Below are positions 8,600-19,184 of a stretch of DNA of 64,000 nucleotides, one piece after another (the stretch's first letter is position 1; the number at the start of each line of letters is the position of its first letter). The position numbers and the translations under genes were made by a program. The notes beneath the pieces were generated by a model, which made no database searches, was not told the DNA's origin, and saw nothing but the letters and a program-made list of their open reading frames with translations. Source of the stretch: Ceratothoa steindachneri (Eukaryota > Arthropoda > Malacostraca > Isopoda > Cymothoidae); contig OZ018320.1 in NCBI GenBank assembly GCA_963969495.1, positions 73,824,245 to 73,888,244 on the forward strand, given 5' to 3'.

Positions 8600-9701
8600 A
8601 CCCTCTTACAATTTAGTTTCCCGATTCAGACTTTCCATTCACACCTTGCGCTCTCGATCAAATCCAAGACTTTTCACTTGAATGATGTCCTTCCATCGCA
8701 CAATAGCTACATACATTTATCTGGTCACGACAAATCCTCGCATAATGACCATCCTTTCCGCAATTACCACAAGCATAGTTCATACCCCCTCCCCCCCCAA
8801 CATTCATCAAATCGCCCGTCTTTCTGCAGTTCCAACACATCCTCACACACCAACCGTTCACTTATCAGTCTCATCCTCTCCTTTCTCTCCCCATTCAACC
8901 ATTCATTCACCTTTCGCGGGATCGTGTCCAGGAACTTCATCACAGTTGTTTATACTCATTCACTCCATCATCACCATACCTCTTTCTCGCCATACTCTCA
9001 AGCCTATGTGCATACATGTTCACCCCCTTCGTTCTTCCTCCCCATAAGAGCTTTCTCAAATTCATTCTTCTTTTATACTTCACACTTTCTTTGATTCGTT
9101 TCCCCTGCCCAATCAGTCTCTCCTTCACCACCTCATACCTCGGTTCACCCACACTCGTTATCAGTCGGAAGAATTCTAATACTTTTCCATCTAAACACTT
9201 CCCTAAAACATTCATCCAGTGCCCCTCATTCTCCAGGTACTCTAGCTTGCAAAAACGAGTGCACACTCATCCCTCTCACCTTTCCCTCTGACCCAGTCTT
9301 CCTTCCTCTCTTGCGTTCCATTCTCTTCCATTCTCCGTCCTTCCTATCCCTCGCAATCATCCTGTCATCTCTAGACTCGCACACACTCCCATTGATCCCA
9401 TTAGTCTTATCCCATTCGGTCGGAGCAGGGGTCACGGTCGAGGGTCATGGGGCCAGTCCTGACACCTTCATCATGTCATAAAGGTCCTGCATCCTTTGGT
9501 CGACCTGCTTCTGTCTCTCGACCATTTATTTCTTCATCCTGTCGATCTTCTCATCCATACTCATCATATCACTCCTCAATCCCTATCACTCCTCAATCCC
9601 TCAATCACACTCCTCAACATTGTACATTCTTCCTTTTTCTACCTCAACTCCCTCGTCAGGTTCACAATCTCATCATGGAGGCCATGTTCCACAGAAGCCA
9701 T
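8600..9701 (-). pseudogene. G1 Gag with zinc knuckles
   Basis: The start is the ATG whose complement lies at 9699-9701, giving MASVEHGLHDEIVNLTRELR and a coiled-coil-like N-terminus with two stops. The capsid-like part (LEYLENEGHWMNVLGKC, KVLEFFRLIT) is open from 9266 to 8940. Near 8830-8660 are zinc knuckles: CWNCRKTGD, then CGNCGKDGHYARIC (perfect CX2CX4HX4C), then CSYCAMEGHHSSEK. Gag would package element RNA. The distance from the primer-binding site (about 140 bases) is normal. Stops and frame changes inactivate it. Confidence 0.75.
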
Positions 9702-9840
9702 CCCCCCAGGTTAGTAATAAAGGACAGAAAAAAGGGAAAAAAACAATCAAACTACTCGTGCAGCCTAACCCCTTTACTACGTCCAATCCGATTACGGACT
9801 GCAATCCAATCTTGTCACGCTCCCGGTTTCGAGATCTCAT

Positions 9841-9858
9841 GTCCCTGTTCGGGCGCCA
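9841..9858 (-). other. Primer-binding site complementary to tRNA-Lys
   Basis: The plus strand reads gtccctgttcgggcgcca; its complement starts TGGCGCC, directly inside the LTR edge. This 18-mer is the complement of the 3' end of the tRNA-Lys used as primer by many LTR elements. Two bases separate it from the LTR end (CCCATTACA on the minus strand). It fixes the orientation of G1 as minus. Confidence 0.85.
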
Positions 9859-9860
9859 AA

Positions 9861-10240
9861 TGTAATGGGTAAAGCGGTTTGTGTGTGTGGCTTCTAAAGT
9901 GGTTAATAATAAGTTGAACGTTTTTAATCGTAATTAGCCTAGGGAATCATGGGCACTATCCAAAGTAAGAAAAATCTTTGGCAATGAATTGAGATTGAAT
10001 ATTGAATGTATGAAATAAAGGCAGTTCTTCAGAAGGGATATAAATTCTAAGTTTTAACAAAATATATATATATTTGAGAACTCTAATATTTCAATATCTT
10101 AATTGAGGTAATATGATATGGGGAGAGCTTAAGTTATTTAGGTCCTTTAAATTACAAAATTAAAAATCGTTGAAGTACGACAATTATGATGTTTTGAAAA
10201 CAGGCAACATCATTAATCAATGAATAGAAAATGCACTTAA
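9861..10240 (-). repeat. 5' LTR of G1, partial (LTR A)
   Basis: On the plus strand it begins tgtaatggg at 9861, next to the primer-binding site. It is closely similar to 12690-13110 for its whole length (shared blocks such as aagttgaacgttttta and gcagttcttcagaaggga). Similarity stops near 10240 where the G2 sequence starts, so its distal part is missing. Confidence 0.72.
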
Positions 10241-10525
10241 TCGAGCCGAGAAAAAATAGAACAACCGAAGAGGGCGGAGTTAAAATCCGATAAGAAAGGC
10301 AGAGGATACCTATCCGGAACTGTACAGGTATTGAGTCACCTGTAGTCATCTACAGTTCTGAATTCCCCCGGAGTAGACTTAGGTACTACATGAAGCGGTG
10401 AAGCCCATGGGGAGACGGATGGGGAAGTGATCCCGGCCTCCATCATGTATTTAAATTCCTGCTTCATTAGGGCAAGTCTATCCGGGGCCAGTCGACGGGG
10501 AGTGAGAATACTGCTCCCCCGCCCC
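10241..10525 (-). pseudogene. G2 reverse transcriptase, N-terminal fragment
   Basis: The minus strand reads RLALMKQEFKYMMEAGITSP, then SVSPWASPLHVVPKSTPGEF and RTVDDYR, a stop, then LNTCTVPDRYPLPFLSDFNS. These are the fingers of a Ty3/Gypsy RT. The sequence ends before the catalytic palm, and an in-frame TGA interrupts it. Confidence 0.8.
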
Positions 10526-11030
10526 TTATTGTCTCGATCCTGTGCACGACATTGTGCTTAATGTGTCTGTCTTTAGAAGGAGATAGCCTGAGGCTTGGAA
10601 ACTCCCGCAGAAGTGGTTCGAAGCGGGAGCAGTTGCAGGAAGACGAACAGAGAGAAGAGAGCTGGTAGAAGGAAAGAATGAACCAGCAACAGTTAGAGTC
10701 GTGGTTCTGTCGATAAGCTTGCGGTGACGAGAATCTGCCAAAATGTCATGAGCGGAAAGGAAGTCGAGGCCCAAAATTAGAATGTCGACGTCGGCAATGA
10801 TGAATGTCCATGGGAAAACACGACGTAACCCAAGAAAGAGCTCAAGGATACGCCTCCCATAAGTTCTTTTGTCCGATGAATTGGCAGCTGTAAGGACAAG
10901 ATCAGAAGAAGTGCAAGCTTTCTCGACTGAAGAGGCAGGAATGACACTGCATTAAGCGCCAGTGTTAACTAGGAAGGAGAAACCAGAGAGTGGGTCATGA
11001 ATACAAAATGGAGAATCGACCTGATGAAGG
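10526..11030 (-). pseudogene. G2 aspartic protease with mutated active site
   Basis: The minus strand reads SGFSFLVNTGA, a stop, then CSVIPASSVEKA, and ends with ILILGLDFLSAHDILADSR near 10775-10720. The family motif is Asp-Thr-Gly-Ala; here the catalytic Asp codon is AAC (Asn), and a TAA follows two residues later. Both changes would abolish activity. The fold is otherwise complete, and downstream sequence continues into the RT. Confidence 0.75.
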
Positions 11031-11228
11031 AATGAGTTCGCAGAGATGACAGACTCACGTATCATTTGTGTTTTTAGTTTAAAGTATGCTGCGCTGAGTT
11101 TGAATGTTGGGTAAGAGAAGCCGTAGAATTTTGTAGGTTTAAATGTGGTGAAGTTAGTCTAGGCGAAGTTTTAGATGAAGATCGAGCATTTTGATGGTAC
11201 GAGCACGGGCTTGAGCATTTTTCTGCTC

Positions 11229-12388
11229 TTACACCAAATTTGAGGTGGTACCAGTAAAAGCTTGAAAATTGGGAAAGGAAAGTTGAGCGGCATGATTAAC
11301 CGGAGGGTGAAAGATTTGAGAATGCATAGATGCGTGGTAAAAGCTGCAAGGCTGTACACAGCGCACAGCGTTGCTACCATAACTAGCATGATGCCAGCAG
11401 TAACCATCAGGATTATCAGTATAGGTGGAATTTGACGAGGGTTGAAAATGAACCTGCATTGCTTCACCTCTTGTGCTGGAGTTCCCTCGTTGGTTGTGTC
11501 TTGAACCGGAGGACGAACGGCGTCTGAATCCACTGTCCTGCCCGCGACTGTTCTCTCGCTGCAAACCCTTTTGCAACTTAAGGGCACGAATATCCTCCTC
11601 AATCCTCTCCAAGACAGAAGCAAGATCCCGAGCTTCGGAGGGTGCGCCGCGTGGTAGTTCTGCCTGGTTGTAAGGAGATCCGCCCCATGTCCTAACCTGT
11701 GAAATATACATTTTTACATTTGGGTCACAATGTGTATTATTTGTATTATCATTCACGTTACCACAGCTGACGTATAAGTTGTTGAAAATCTCATCGGCAG
11801 CCTTTGCCATGTCCTCCACGTTAGCGGGTGACGCCATTAATATTAGTGGCCTAGTTTGCTCCGGGACCCCACGCATAAAGATTTCAGTTAGCAAAGGATC
11901 TAACTGCTCAAACTGTGCACCCTTAGCGTGAGCTAAGCTCTTGAGGTGTTCCATGAAAAGCGAGGGACGCCTAGCACCCATCTCCTGTGTGTTGAGGAGA
12001 ATACGCAGGTCCCGATTTTCGCCCCCCCCCCAAAAAAAAAATAAATTGCTGCCCTCGAGCATAATATGCTTAAAAATAGAAAAGATACTTAGGGGCAACT
12101 TCTGGATGATGCAGAACGTTTTATGTTGATCGGGGATGGCGTGGTTGTCCATGATGAAGTCGGCCATTTCCAACCATGCAATGGGGTTCTCTGTATCGAA
12201 GGTTGGGAGAAGAATGTAAACGGAGGAAAGAGGGCAGGCCGCTGATGAGTGAAGGATTGCTGCGGGAGGATGCTCGAATGGGAGCCACTCATGGAGGAAA
12301 ATATGGCGGTAGTGATGCCTAGACAAGCCATTGAGGTAGTGACTGAGGTGGACATCAGCGCAGTGGTTGAGCTCATGTTAACCATCAC
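11229..12388 (-). pseudogene. G2 Gag
   Basis: The frame 12326-11229 encodes 365 residues with ILLPTFDTENPIAWLEMAD, the start of the arthropod Gypsy Gag capsid domain (Pro-x-Phe followed by a Trp about seven residues later). It continues through LNTQEMGARRPSLFMEHLKS, GVPEQTRPLILMA and VEDMAKAADEIF. The C-terminal part is Arg/Ser-rich (nucleic-acid binding). A start Met lies at 12388 in another frame, so a frameshift near 12230 separates the N-terminus. A C- and A-rich homopolymer at 12026-12043 also disturbs the domain (the LFFFWGGG stretch). Confidence 0.75.
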
Positions 12389-12409
12389 ATCACGACAAAC
12401 ACTTTACCA

Positions 12410-12606
<197 letters not shown>

Positions 12607-12689
12607 GAGAAAAAACGAAAGAAGGATGAGGGGATTTGACTCTAAGGTGGCGCCTTGCTTACGCGTCGGACCGAAATTCACTTAATTTT

Positions 12690-13110
12690 GTAATTTATCG
12701 AACGGGTCTGGGTAACTAACAGAGCGGTTAGTCTGTGTAGCTTACAAAATGGTTTATAGTAAGTTGAACGTTTTTATTCGTAATTAGCCTAGAGAATCAT
12801 GGGTACCATCCAAAGTAAGTAATTACTTTGGCAATGAATTGAGATTGAAAATTTAATCTATGAAATAAATGCAGTTCTTCAGAAGGGATATTAATTCTAA
12901 GTTTTAACAAAATATATTTATTTGAAAAACCTAATATTTTAATATCTTAATTGAGGTAATATAATATGGGGAGAGCTTAAGTTATTTAGGTCCTTTAAAT
13001 TACAAAATTAAGAATCCTTTCAGTACGACAATTATGGTGTTTTGAAAACTGGCAACGACATTAATCAATGAATAGAAAATGCTCCTAATGGGGGACTTGA
13101 AAATTGTGAT
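12690..13110 (-). repeat. Second copy of the G1-type LTR (LTR B)
   Basis: Closely similar to 9861-10240 across its length. It starts near ttttgtaattta (12686-12697) and carries one extra block of about 15 bases. The similarity to LTR A ends near 13085-13110; the sequence may continue as LTR to about 13200. No tRNA-Lys type site lies next to it, so it belongs to a separate, damaged copy or a solo LTR. Confidence 0.65.
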
Positions 13111-13202
13111 GGTGTTTTTGAGTACAATTATTAAATAGAAGAATTGGCGATTGATAATTGAAATTATACGATATGTAAATAAATTAGGGATGATATGCCG
13201 AT

Positions 13203-13204
<2 letters not shown>

Positions 13205-13286
<82 letters not shown>
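13205..13286. repeat. (AT)n microsatellite
   Basis: Forty-one AT units, just to the right of LTR B. Confidence 0.97.
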
Positions 13287-13289
<3 letters not shown>

Positions 13290-13931
13290 TAAGATAAAAT
13301 AGTTATAGGGTAAGCGAAAGTTCTATGATAATTAGTTCTAGGGTAGGCAAAATGTCTATGATAATGGTTAACGTGAATTTTGGGGTCTGCAATTGGCAAA
13401 ATACACAGAATTAAATTAAGTTTGACAAAAAGAGGGAAACAAAACTAAAAATTATACTTAAATTTTGAACAACCTTGTTAACGCGGAAGCACAAATGAAA
13501 TAGGAAAATGCCTGGATTTTCGTGCGCATAGCGAAAGGAAATGTTGGCAGTTGATAAATTCCCGATATAACTATATATAGAGGATAACGGCTGATTGTTT
13601 AAGGGTGGTTTATCCTGATGTGTTTCCCCATTCTTTAATTCTTAACTCGCACATAATAATCCAAAAATATCAAATTACCTGTAAATTTAGCGTTATTCCC
13701 CCCCTCCCTCCCTCCTTAATAAACATTAAATACTTTCCATAAATTCGTCATTTTGATTATCTGTTTGACTGTTAACTTAAATTTTTTTTCCACGAATTGT
13801 ATTTCCAGTACCCGAAGATGGGTGAAAAGTTTACCCGAAACGTTGTATCAAGAAAATGAAATGAATTTCCCTTTATACGTCATCTCGTTTATCCTTCAAA
13901 TTAAATTGAAGCTCCATAGGAGAAGCTCTAA

Positions 13932-13934
<3 letters not shown>
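13287..13934. other. AT-rich non-coding DNA with one conserved-looking hairpin
   Basis: I see no reading frame or element boundary. The only structured part is the hairpin at 13811-13845, listed separately. Confidence 0.5.
13811..13845 (+). ncRNA. Hairpin resembling a degenerate hammerhead-ribozyme core
   Basis: The sequence cccgaagatgggt, a nine-base loop, then acccgaaacgttg forms the stem GGGT/ACCC flanked by CGAAGA and CGAAAC. The hammerhead core is CUGANGA, stem II, GAAA; here the second base is C instead of U. Hammerhead cores occur in Penelope-like retroelements. I cannot see stems I and III clearly, so this may be a decayed motif or a chance match. Confidence 0.3.

Positions 13935-14006
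<72 letters not shown>
13935..14006. repeat. (AT)n microsatellite
   Basis: Thirty-six AT units, uninterrupted. Confidence 0.97.
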
Positions 14007-14010
<4 letters not shown>

Positions 14011-14777
14011 TGGGGAAATTTATATACAAACTTGTAGGGGTGAAACCACTACACGGGCACCGAACCTGCACTCTAGCCTCAATCGTTCCAACCCGCTTCC
14101 TACACTAAGTCGGACGTGACAAATCGTGGGAGAAATGAAACGGATTGTATGTACAGTCCTTTTTATACACAAGTATGGATAATTTAAGTTACTATACAAA
14201 CACATTATAAATATATACAAAACAAGAGATAAATGAACAAATAAAAAACAATATACAATCAAATTCAAAGAGGCCTAAAAAACATACAATCAAAATTAAG
14301 CATACAAAAAATAAGACCTTCCGCTTACGTGTTTTTCTCTGGGGAAAGTCCTGCTGGCTGCCACTTGTGTTGGCACGATTGTTGCGTACGTCTTTTAAAG
14401 GCTGGCGCCTCCGAGCTCGATATAATATAAAGCGATCTTGTCGCGGTATTGAGGCTATATATAAAACTCCTGTCTAACCAATCATTAACCAGTCAAGGAT
14501 GATGGCAATTTCATTTTTTTTAATACCAGCACTGTTTACAAAAGGAAAGAATAGATTTTACAAATATTTACCAATAATAACAAAGTGGCTTTTTGTTTTA
14601 AATACAACGATATATAGGAAATTAGGTCAATCTTTACAGAATATGGCTCCAGGAAAGAGAAAAAATACATTTTAAACATATCATGAAATCAATTTTATAT
14701 TTAGATATAAAACATCTCCCATTCACACACACATTCTTAAAGAGGGAGAGAGAGGGTATTGGAAAAAGGGTGCGAGA
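14007..14777. other. Unassigned AT-rich DNA
   Basis: No convincing coding region, RNA gene or known repeat boundary on either strand. A GC-richer patch at 14330-14420 has no recognisable function. Confidence 0.5.
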
Positions 14778-15980
14778 ATGACCCTACAAACACTCTCACA
14801 TTCGCTCCACCAGATGGTGAGGTCACAGTGGAGGGACGTTATCAGTGGCGTGCCTCAGGGATCCGTTATAGGCCCTTTATTATTCATAGTTTATATAAAT
14901 GATCTTGGGGAGGCTGTAAATAGCAAATTGTCAATTTTTACTGATGTCACTAAATTGGCAGCTGTAGTCAAAGAAGTTGAGGGTAGCTTTAAAGTGAAGA
15001 GGGACTTAAATAAGTTATTAGCTTGGGCTCAGAAGTGGCAGATGACTTTTAAAGTTAAAAAATGCAAAGTTATTATCAGGGGAAACGATAATAGAGAATT
15101 TAGCTATGAAATGGATGGGCATTGACTGAATTCAGTTGAGAATGAGAAGGACTTAGGTGTAGTAGTAGATAGGTACCAATGTTTTCAAAAAATAACGAAA
15201 ATAGGATGTTAGGGTACATTAATAGGAATGTTAGCTACAAGAGTAAAGAGGTTATCCTTAAACTCTACAACTCGTATGTTGTGCAACATTTACAGTACTG
15301 TATACAAGCATGGCCACCACATTTAAGACATGACAACAACCTGCTAGAGTCAGTACAAATGAGGGAAACAAAAATAATACCTTCCCTGAAGCACATTGAA
15401 TATGAAAATAGACTGAGGGTACTAAATATGTTCTCATTTGAGAGAAGATGTGTGAGGGAAGATATGATTGAGCTTTCTAAAATCTGTTGTGCGATGGATA
15501 AGTTTGATTTTAGCAAGTTATTTGAGTTGGAAGGTAGTAATAGGACTAGGGGTTCACAACTTAAAAATTAAAAAAAAAAAGGTGCAGGTTGCATGTTAGA
15601 AAATATATTTTTCAACAATAAAGTGGTAGATTACTGGAATAGTTTGCCATCTGAGACGGTAGACAGTCCAAACTTGAGTGTTTTTAAACGCAGATTAGAT
15701 GATTATATGGGGAGGGAGGGTTAACTTTGGGTGTATTTTGGACTCATTCCCTGTGGATGCAGTTTCTTATTATTGTATATTATGATTGATTTGGATTTTG
15801 GCTCTCTTGATGATGATGCCTTTTTTTTGACACATTCCTGTGTATGATTTTATTTGTATATTGTAGATACATGATCTGACACAATCTTATGGATGCATTT
15901 TGTGGGTGAGGCTTGACAGATGCGGATGACCTTTGATAGGCCCTTGTGGCTTTTTTCATCCGTGAAATTATGTTATGTTA
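14778..15980 (+). mobile_element. 5'-truncated CR1-like LINE (CR1-b)
   Basis: Only the last third of ORF2 is present. It starts just before VISGVPQGSVIGPLLFIVYIND (RT). The motif that should be Phe-Ala-Asp-Asp reads FTDV, so both the Ala and the second catalytic Asp are changed. The thumb and C-terminal domain follow: EKDLGVVVDR, NRMLGYINRNVSYKSKEVIL, LERR-like FERRCVREDMIELSKI, FKRRLDDYM. Stops and frame changes lie at 15124, 15175 and 15570. A short 3' UTR ends near 15980 with ttatgttatgtta, the kind of short tandem tail CR1 elements leave. It is a different subfamily from CR1-a. Confidence 0.82.
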
Positions 15981-16640
15981 AAGTCTGCCCTCATCGAGAC
16001 TCCATTGAGCGACTTTTATAGAGTTGCAGAATTAAGAACCAGCAAAGACCCTAAGATCCACGGAAGACCAAATGAAAATAAATTAAGCTAACCAAAAAGT
16101 CGCGGGCTCTCGTATTCTGATTTCTGACCTTAAAAACTTTCAATAATTACTGGACTAATCTTGGGAGGACCTTGGTAATTCTATGATTCGAAAGTGAATG
16201 TAAAACAACATAAGGTTTTCAAATTCTGTTAGAATCAGCCAAATAGCTATGATGTTATTGCCAAAACAAAATAATTCCTGGTCTAGCATTCGTAAGACTT
16301 TGGCAATTATATCATTTGAAAGAGAATATAAAAAACATAAGGGTTTTAAACTTCGTTAGAATCTGCCGAATAGTTATGTTATTATTACATAAACAAAAAA
16401 AGCGACTAGACTCGCACGGGTCTAAAAAATGTCCGCGATTTTCATAGGTAAGCAAATTCTTCCAAGTATGGGATCTTATTTCTTAGTGTAGAGCAATTTC
16501 ATTTCATCAGTCATATGTTGAACGGCCGGTTACTCGAGTGGTTAGGCCGTGTCACCTTTAGTGTTACAATATCCTTTGTTTTTTTTAGAAGCATAAGCAT
16601 TGTTTTGACCCTTAAACAAGGCAACGTTCGAACTTGCTAG
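15981..16640. other. AT-rich intergenic DNA, possible tRNA-like remnant
   Basis: There is no coding sequence. At 16526-16552, ttactcgagtggttaggccg resembles the D-arm region of a serine or leucine tRNA, and gttcgaac at 16627-16634 resembles a B box, but they lie about 95 bases apart. This could be a broken tRNA-derived SINE head; confidence is low. Confidence 0.3.
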
Positions 16641-17410
16641 CAGTAGCATGTCGTGTATAGGCCCTGCGGAACCGCAACCCCGCTCCCCCCCCCCTATTTT
16701 CACTCGATATTATGGATATCATTCCATATAATGAGTTCCCTTTTCTTTAATTCTTTCTTTATACTTGTACATTATATAATCCTTAAGGTTAATGTCAGTA
16801 ACTATTCCCTAGTATATAAAAAAATACAAAAATCCTTGTATAGAACTGTGCACTTTACAGTTCCAGCGACGCGGTGTTTGGCTGTTGTGCACATGCTCAC
16901 ATTGCCAAGATAGGAAACTGTGCGCTAGTGATAGAGAGTATTATGGCTCACTCAGTGCCGCTCCTGGTGTGCTGGTGTAAGGTAGTGTTTCTTTTTTACT
17001 CTGCATGTGTTTTGCAAAAAAATGTGTTTATATTCTTGAATGTGATAAAGTGTAGAATTGAATTCATATTTTGTCGGTTCTTTGATTTTATGAATTCTGA
17101 AAGACTAACTGCACTTGCAGTGCTTTCAATAGAGAAAACATTCTTCAGTAGTCATCCACAGATCAAGGAGAAAATAATTAATATTTTCGCGCAAATTAAA
17201 ACTAGAAGAATGGATTTCGGTTTTAAATGAATGTTTAAGCTTGAACTGTAACAATTTAAGCTATCAGTAAGTAAAAAAATGTTTGATTTTGTTATGTTTA
17301 GGATTATATAAAATTTATATGTTTATTTCCTTTTACACAATATTAAAAGAACGCTATATTTTTGGGGGGGTTCAGCACCCCCACTAATTTTACCTACGAG
17401 GCGCCACTGC
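16641..17410 (+). mobile_element. hAT-type DNA transposon relic, internally deleted
   Basis: The left end starts cagtagcatgtcgtg and the right end, on the opposite strand, cagtggcgcctcgtag. These match at most positions and have the CAGTGGCG form typical of hAT terminal repeats. The flanks aacttgctag (16631-16640) and aagttgctag (17411-17420) match at 9 of 10 bases, an imperfect target-site duplication where 8 bases are expected. Inside, close to the right end, is a short frame resembling the C-terminus of hAT transposases. At 770 bases it lacks most of a transposase gene and could not move by itself. Confidence 0.62.
17083..17230 (+). pseudogene. hAT transposase C-terminal fragment
   Basis: The last 46 residues of a frame ending at 17230 read NSERLTALAVLSIEKTFF, then a helical IKEKIINIFAQIKTRRMDF. 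ERL-x-AL-x-LSIE is the signature of the dimerisation region at the end of many animal hAT transposases and of the domesticated ZBED/ZMYM-type proteins. The upstream part of the frame (MFGCCAHAHIAKIG) is not recognisable. Confidence 0.6.
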
Positions 17411-17420
17411 AAGTTGCTAG

Positions 17421-18564
17421 AGAAAGAACAATGTCTGGGGGGTTTTACCAGTGCAGTGGGTTTTCAGGGAAACGTCTGAGTGTTTCATGTATGCAGTTCC
17501 TGATATATCAGCAGACACTTTATTATCTATAATTAATCCTTGCCAAAGATGCGGCATAAACATTTGACTCTCAACCACTCGAAAACTTTAAAGATCCAGA
17601 AATAGGCACCCATACAACAAACCAATTAGAGTCGCTTTGGGCCAAGGCAAAAATGGGGGAATAAAAAACAGCTGTTGCTCGTTCTCTGATCGACTTCTAT
17701 ATATGTGAGTTTTTATGGAGATAACGAAATAAAGGAAAATACTTAGTTGCTCAAATTTACAAAGACATTGTAATGTTTTATCTATTTAAGGAATGTTTAG
17801 TTTTTAATTTTTTTTAGTTTTCTCTTATTCACCTCCAAACCCCACAAATACTTATAACAAAGGAATGATCCCATTTTTTTATTCCAGCGCATGAGAAAGG
17901 AAGTTCATTCTCCTCAGCCGGGCGTTCAGCCATTTGGTTTAGGAGACGAAATTGCGCCCTAATAAGAGAAAAGATCGCAAGCCTTAGTTATTTTATAAGA
18001 AAATAAAGTTTGCACTTTCGCTGTCTTAGTTTTGTTGTTTCCTATAGTGAAACACTTATTCCTAGTTATCGCTCGGTTGTCTAGCACAAATATTGAACAT
18101 AAGAACAAGTCGGCTCCCTAAAAGCCACTATGGCCTATCATGGTAAACTAAAAAAGTGACTTTTAACACATACCTAATCTCACCAGATTATCCAAAGGAA
18201 GAATTCATTTAACATAACAAAAATACCAAGCATTATCTCTAAAGGATGGCAAGAAAAACAGCAACAAATAATGTAACTAAGGATAAAAATAATCTGATTC
18301 GCCAAATCATGTTTAGTATTTTAAAGACTTCAAAAAGTTCGTTAAGGTGCCTGGCTATTTCTATTTTTTTTTAATACAATCCATTTCTAAATTCAGGAAT
18401 TAATTTCGATAATATAATCAACCCATTGAAATATTACAATGTCCTATTTGAATAGAAGACCAAAAGTGCAGAGCATACTCTAAATGAGTTCATACTAGTA
18501 AAAGCGGTTTATATAAAAGAAAGATAAAATATTCCAATTTAAAAAAAACATCGTTATGTATCTT
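17421..18564. other. AT-rich DNA without recognisable features
   Basis: There are no reading frames of interest and no repeat boundaries or RNA genes that I can support on either strand. Confidence 0.5.
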
Positions 18565-19150
18565 AGTGTAGCGTGCCGAGAAGTGAGAGCGGGTGGTTTA
18601 AAAGCTTGCAACACCTTCACCGGACTTTCGTGTTTTTCCTTCCACTCTCGTTGGTAGGTCGATTAAACAGTAAGTCCTTTTTTCGAAGATCGGATACATC
18701 GAACTACATATAGACTGTCTGCAATGCGTAAGGAAATGCTAGATGCTGACATTGCCCGTCAGGCAACGTCTCCTTGGGCCTCTCTACGTAGTGCCAAAAT
18801 CTCAACATGGTGACTTTGGAATTGTAATGGAATACAGGGCTTTGAACGATCGCATCATTCTGGGTAAGTATCCTTTGCTATATAATTTTCTATTTTCGGG
18901 TTTTCATTTGCCTCGATCGGGTTCGAGTTTTTAACCAGATTCCTGTTCATCCAGAGGACGTTCCAAAGACCGCAATCGCGATTTCATTCTGTTCTGCCGA
19001 GATGCACTGAATGTTTTTTGCCCTTCGTATCAGTATTCAGAGCTTCTAATTGTTAAAGGATCAGGTTTTGAGATGTCCTTCTTTAGTGATTTGCTAAATC
19101 GACGGCCTCCTAATAGCATCTTTGTATCTCAATGAACATCTTTCTCAGCT
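18565..19150 (+). mobile_element. Third Gypsy-like fragment (G3) with RT
   Basis: The sequence starts with an LTR-like end (tgtagcgtgccgaga, 18567-18581). At 18722-19150 it encodes a Gypsy reverse transcriptase in shifting plus-strand frames: MRKEMLDADIARQATSPWAS, LYVVPKSQHGDFGIVMEYRA, then IPVHPEDVPKTAIA, FALRISIQSF and IDGLLIASLYLNEHL. The catalytic Tyr-x-Asp-Asp motif appears as IDGLL, so one of the two Asp residues is lost. The sequence ends soon after the palm and has no protease or integrase around it. Confidence 0.7.
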
Positions 19151-19184
19151 TTGTAGATAAAGTATTATAAGAAGAAGGAAAATG

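Larger units (their letters stand above)
3903..10240 (-). mobile_element. Gypsy-like LTR retrotransposon G1 (degenerate, minus strand)
   Basis: Reading right to left: partial 5' LTR (10240-9861), tRNA-Lys type primer-binding site (9858-9841), gag from 9701, zinc knuckles, retropepsin 1, OTU-like domain, retropepsin 2, integrase. The order gag-protease-integrase on one strand with an adjacent LTR and primer-binding site defines a Ty3/Gypsy-type layout. Reverse transcriptase and RNase H are not found: retropepsin 2 ends at 4793 and the integrase zinc finger begins at about 4785, so they were probably deleted. Other interruptions are a small LTR element (5397-6705) and an AT-rich segment (7241-7790). 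All domains have stops or frameshifts. The 3' LTR is not visible. Confidence 0.78.
10241..12400 (-). mobile_element. Second Gypsy-like element G2, internally truncated (minus strand)
   Basis: The minus strand holds gag (12388-11229), an aspartic protease (11030-10526) and only the beginning of reverse transcriptase (10510-10241), which is cut off at the LTR A boundary. The protein types differ from G1: the Gag is of the kind found in arthropod Gypsy elements whose RT contains ASPLHVVPK and VPDRYPLP. No primer-binding site or matching LTR can be assigned with certainty. Confidence 0.75.

Noticed and set aside
8219..9094. Plus-strand frame of 291 codons
   Set aside because: Antisense to G1 gag and protease, with His/Ser/Thr-rich composition typical of the reverse strand. 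The minus strand carries zinc knuckles and retropepsin motifs.
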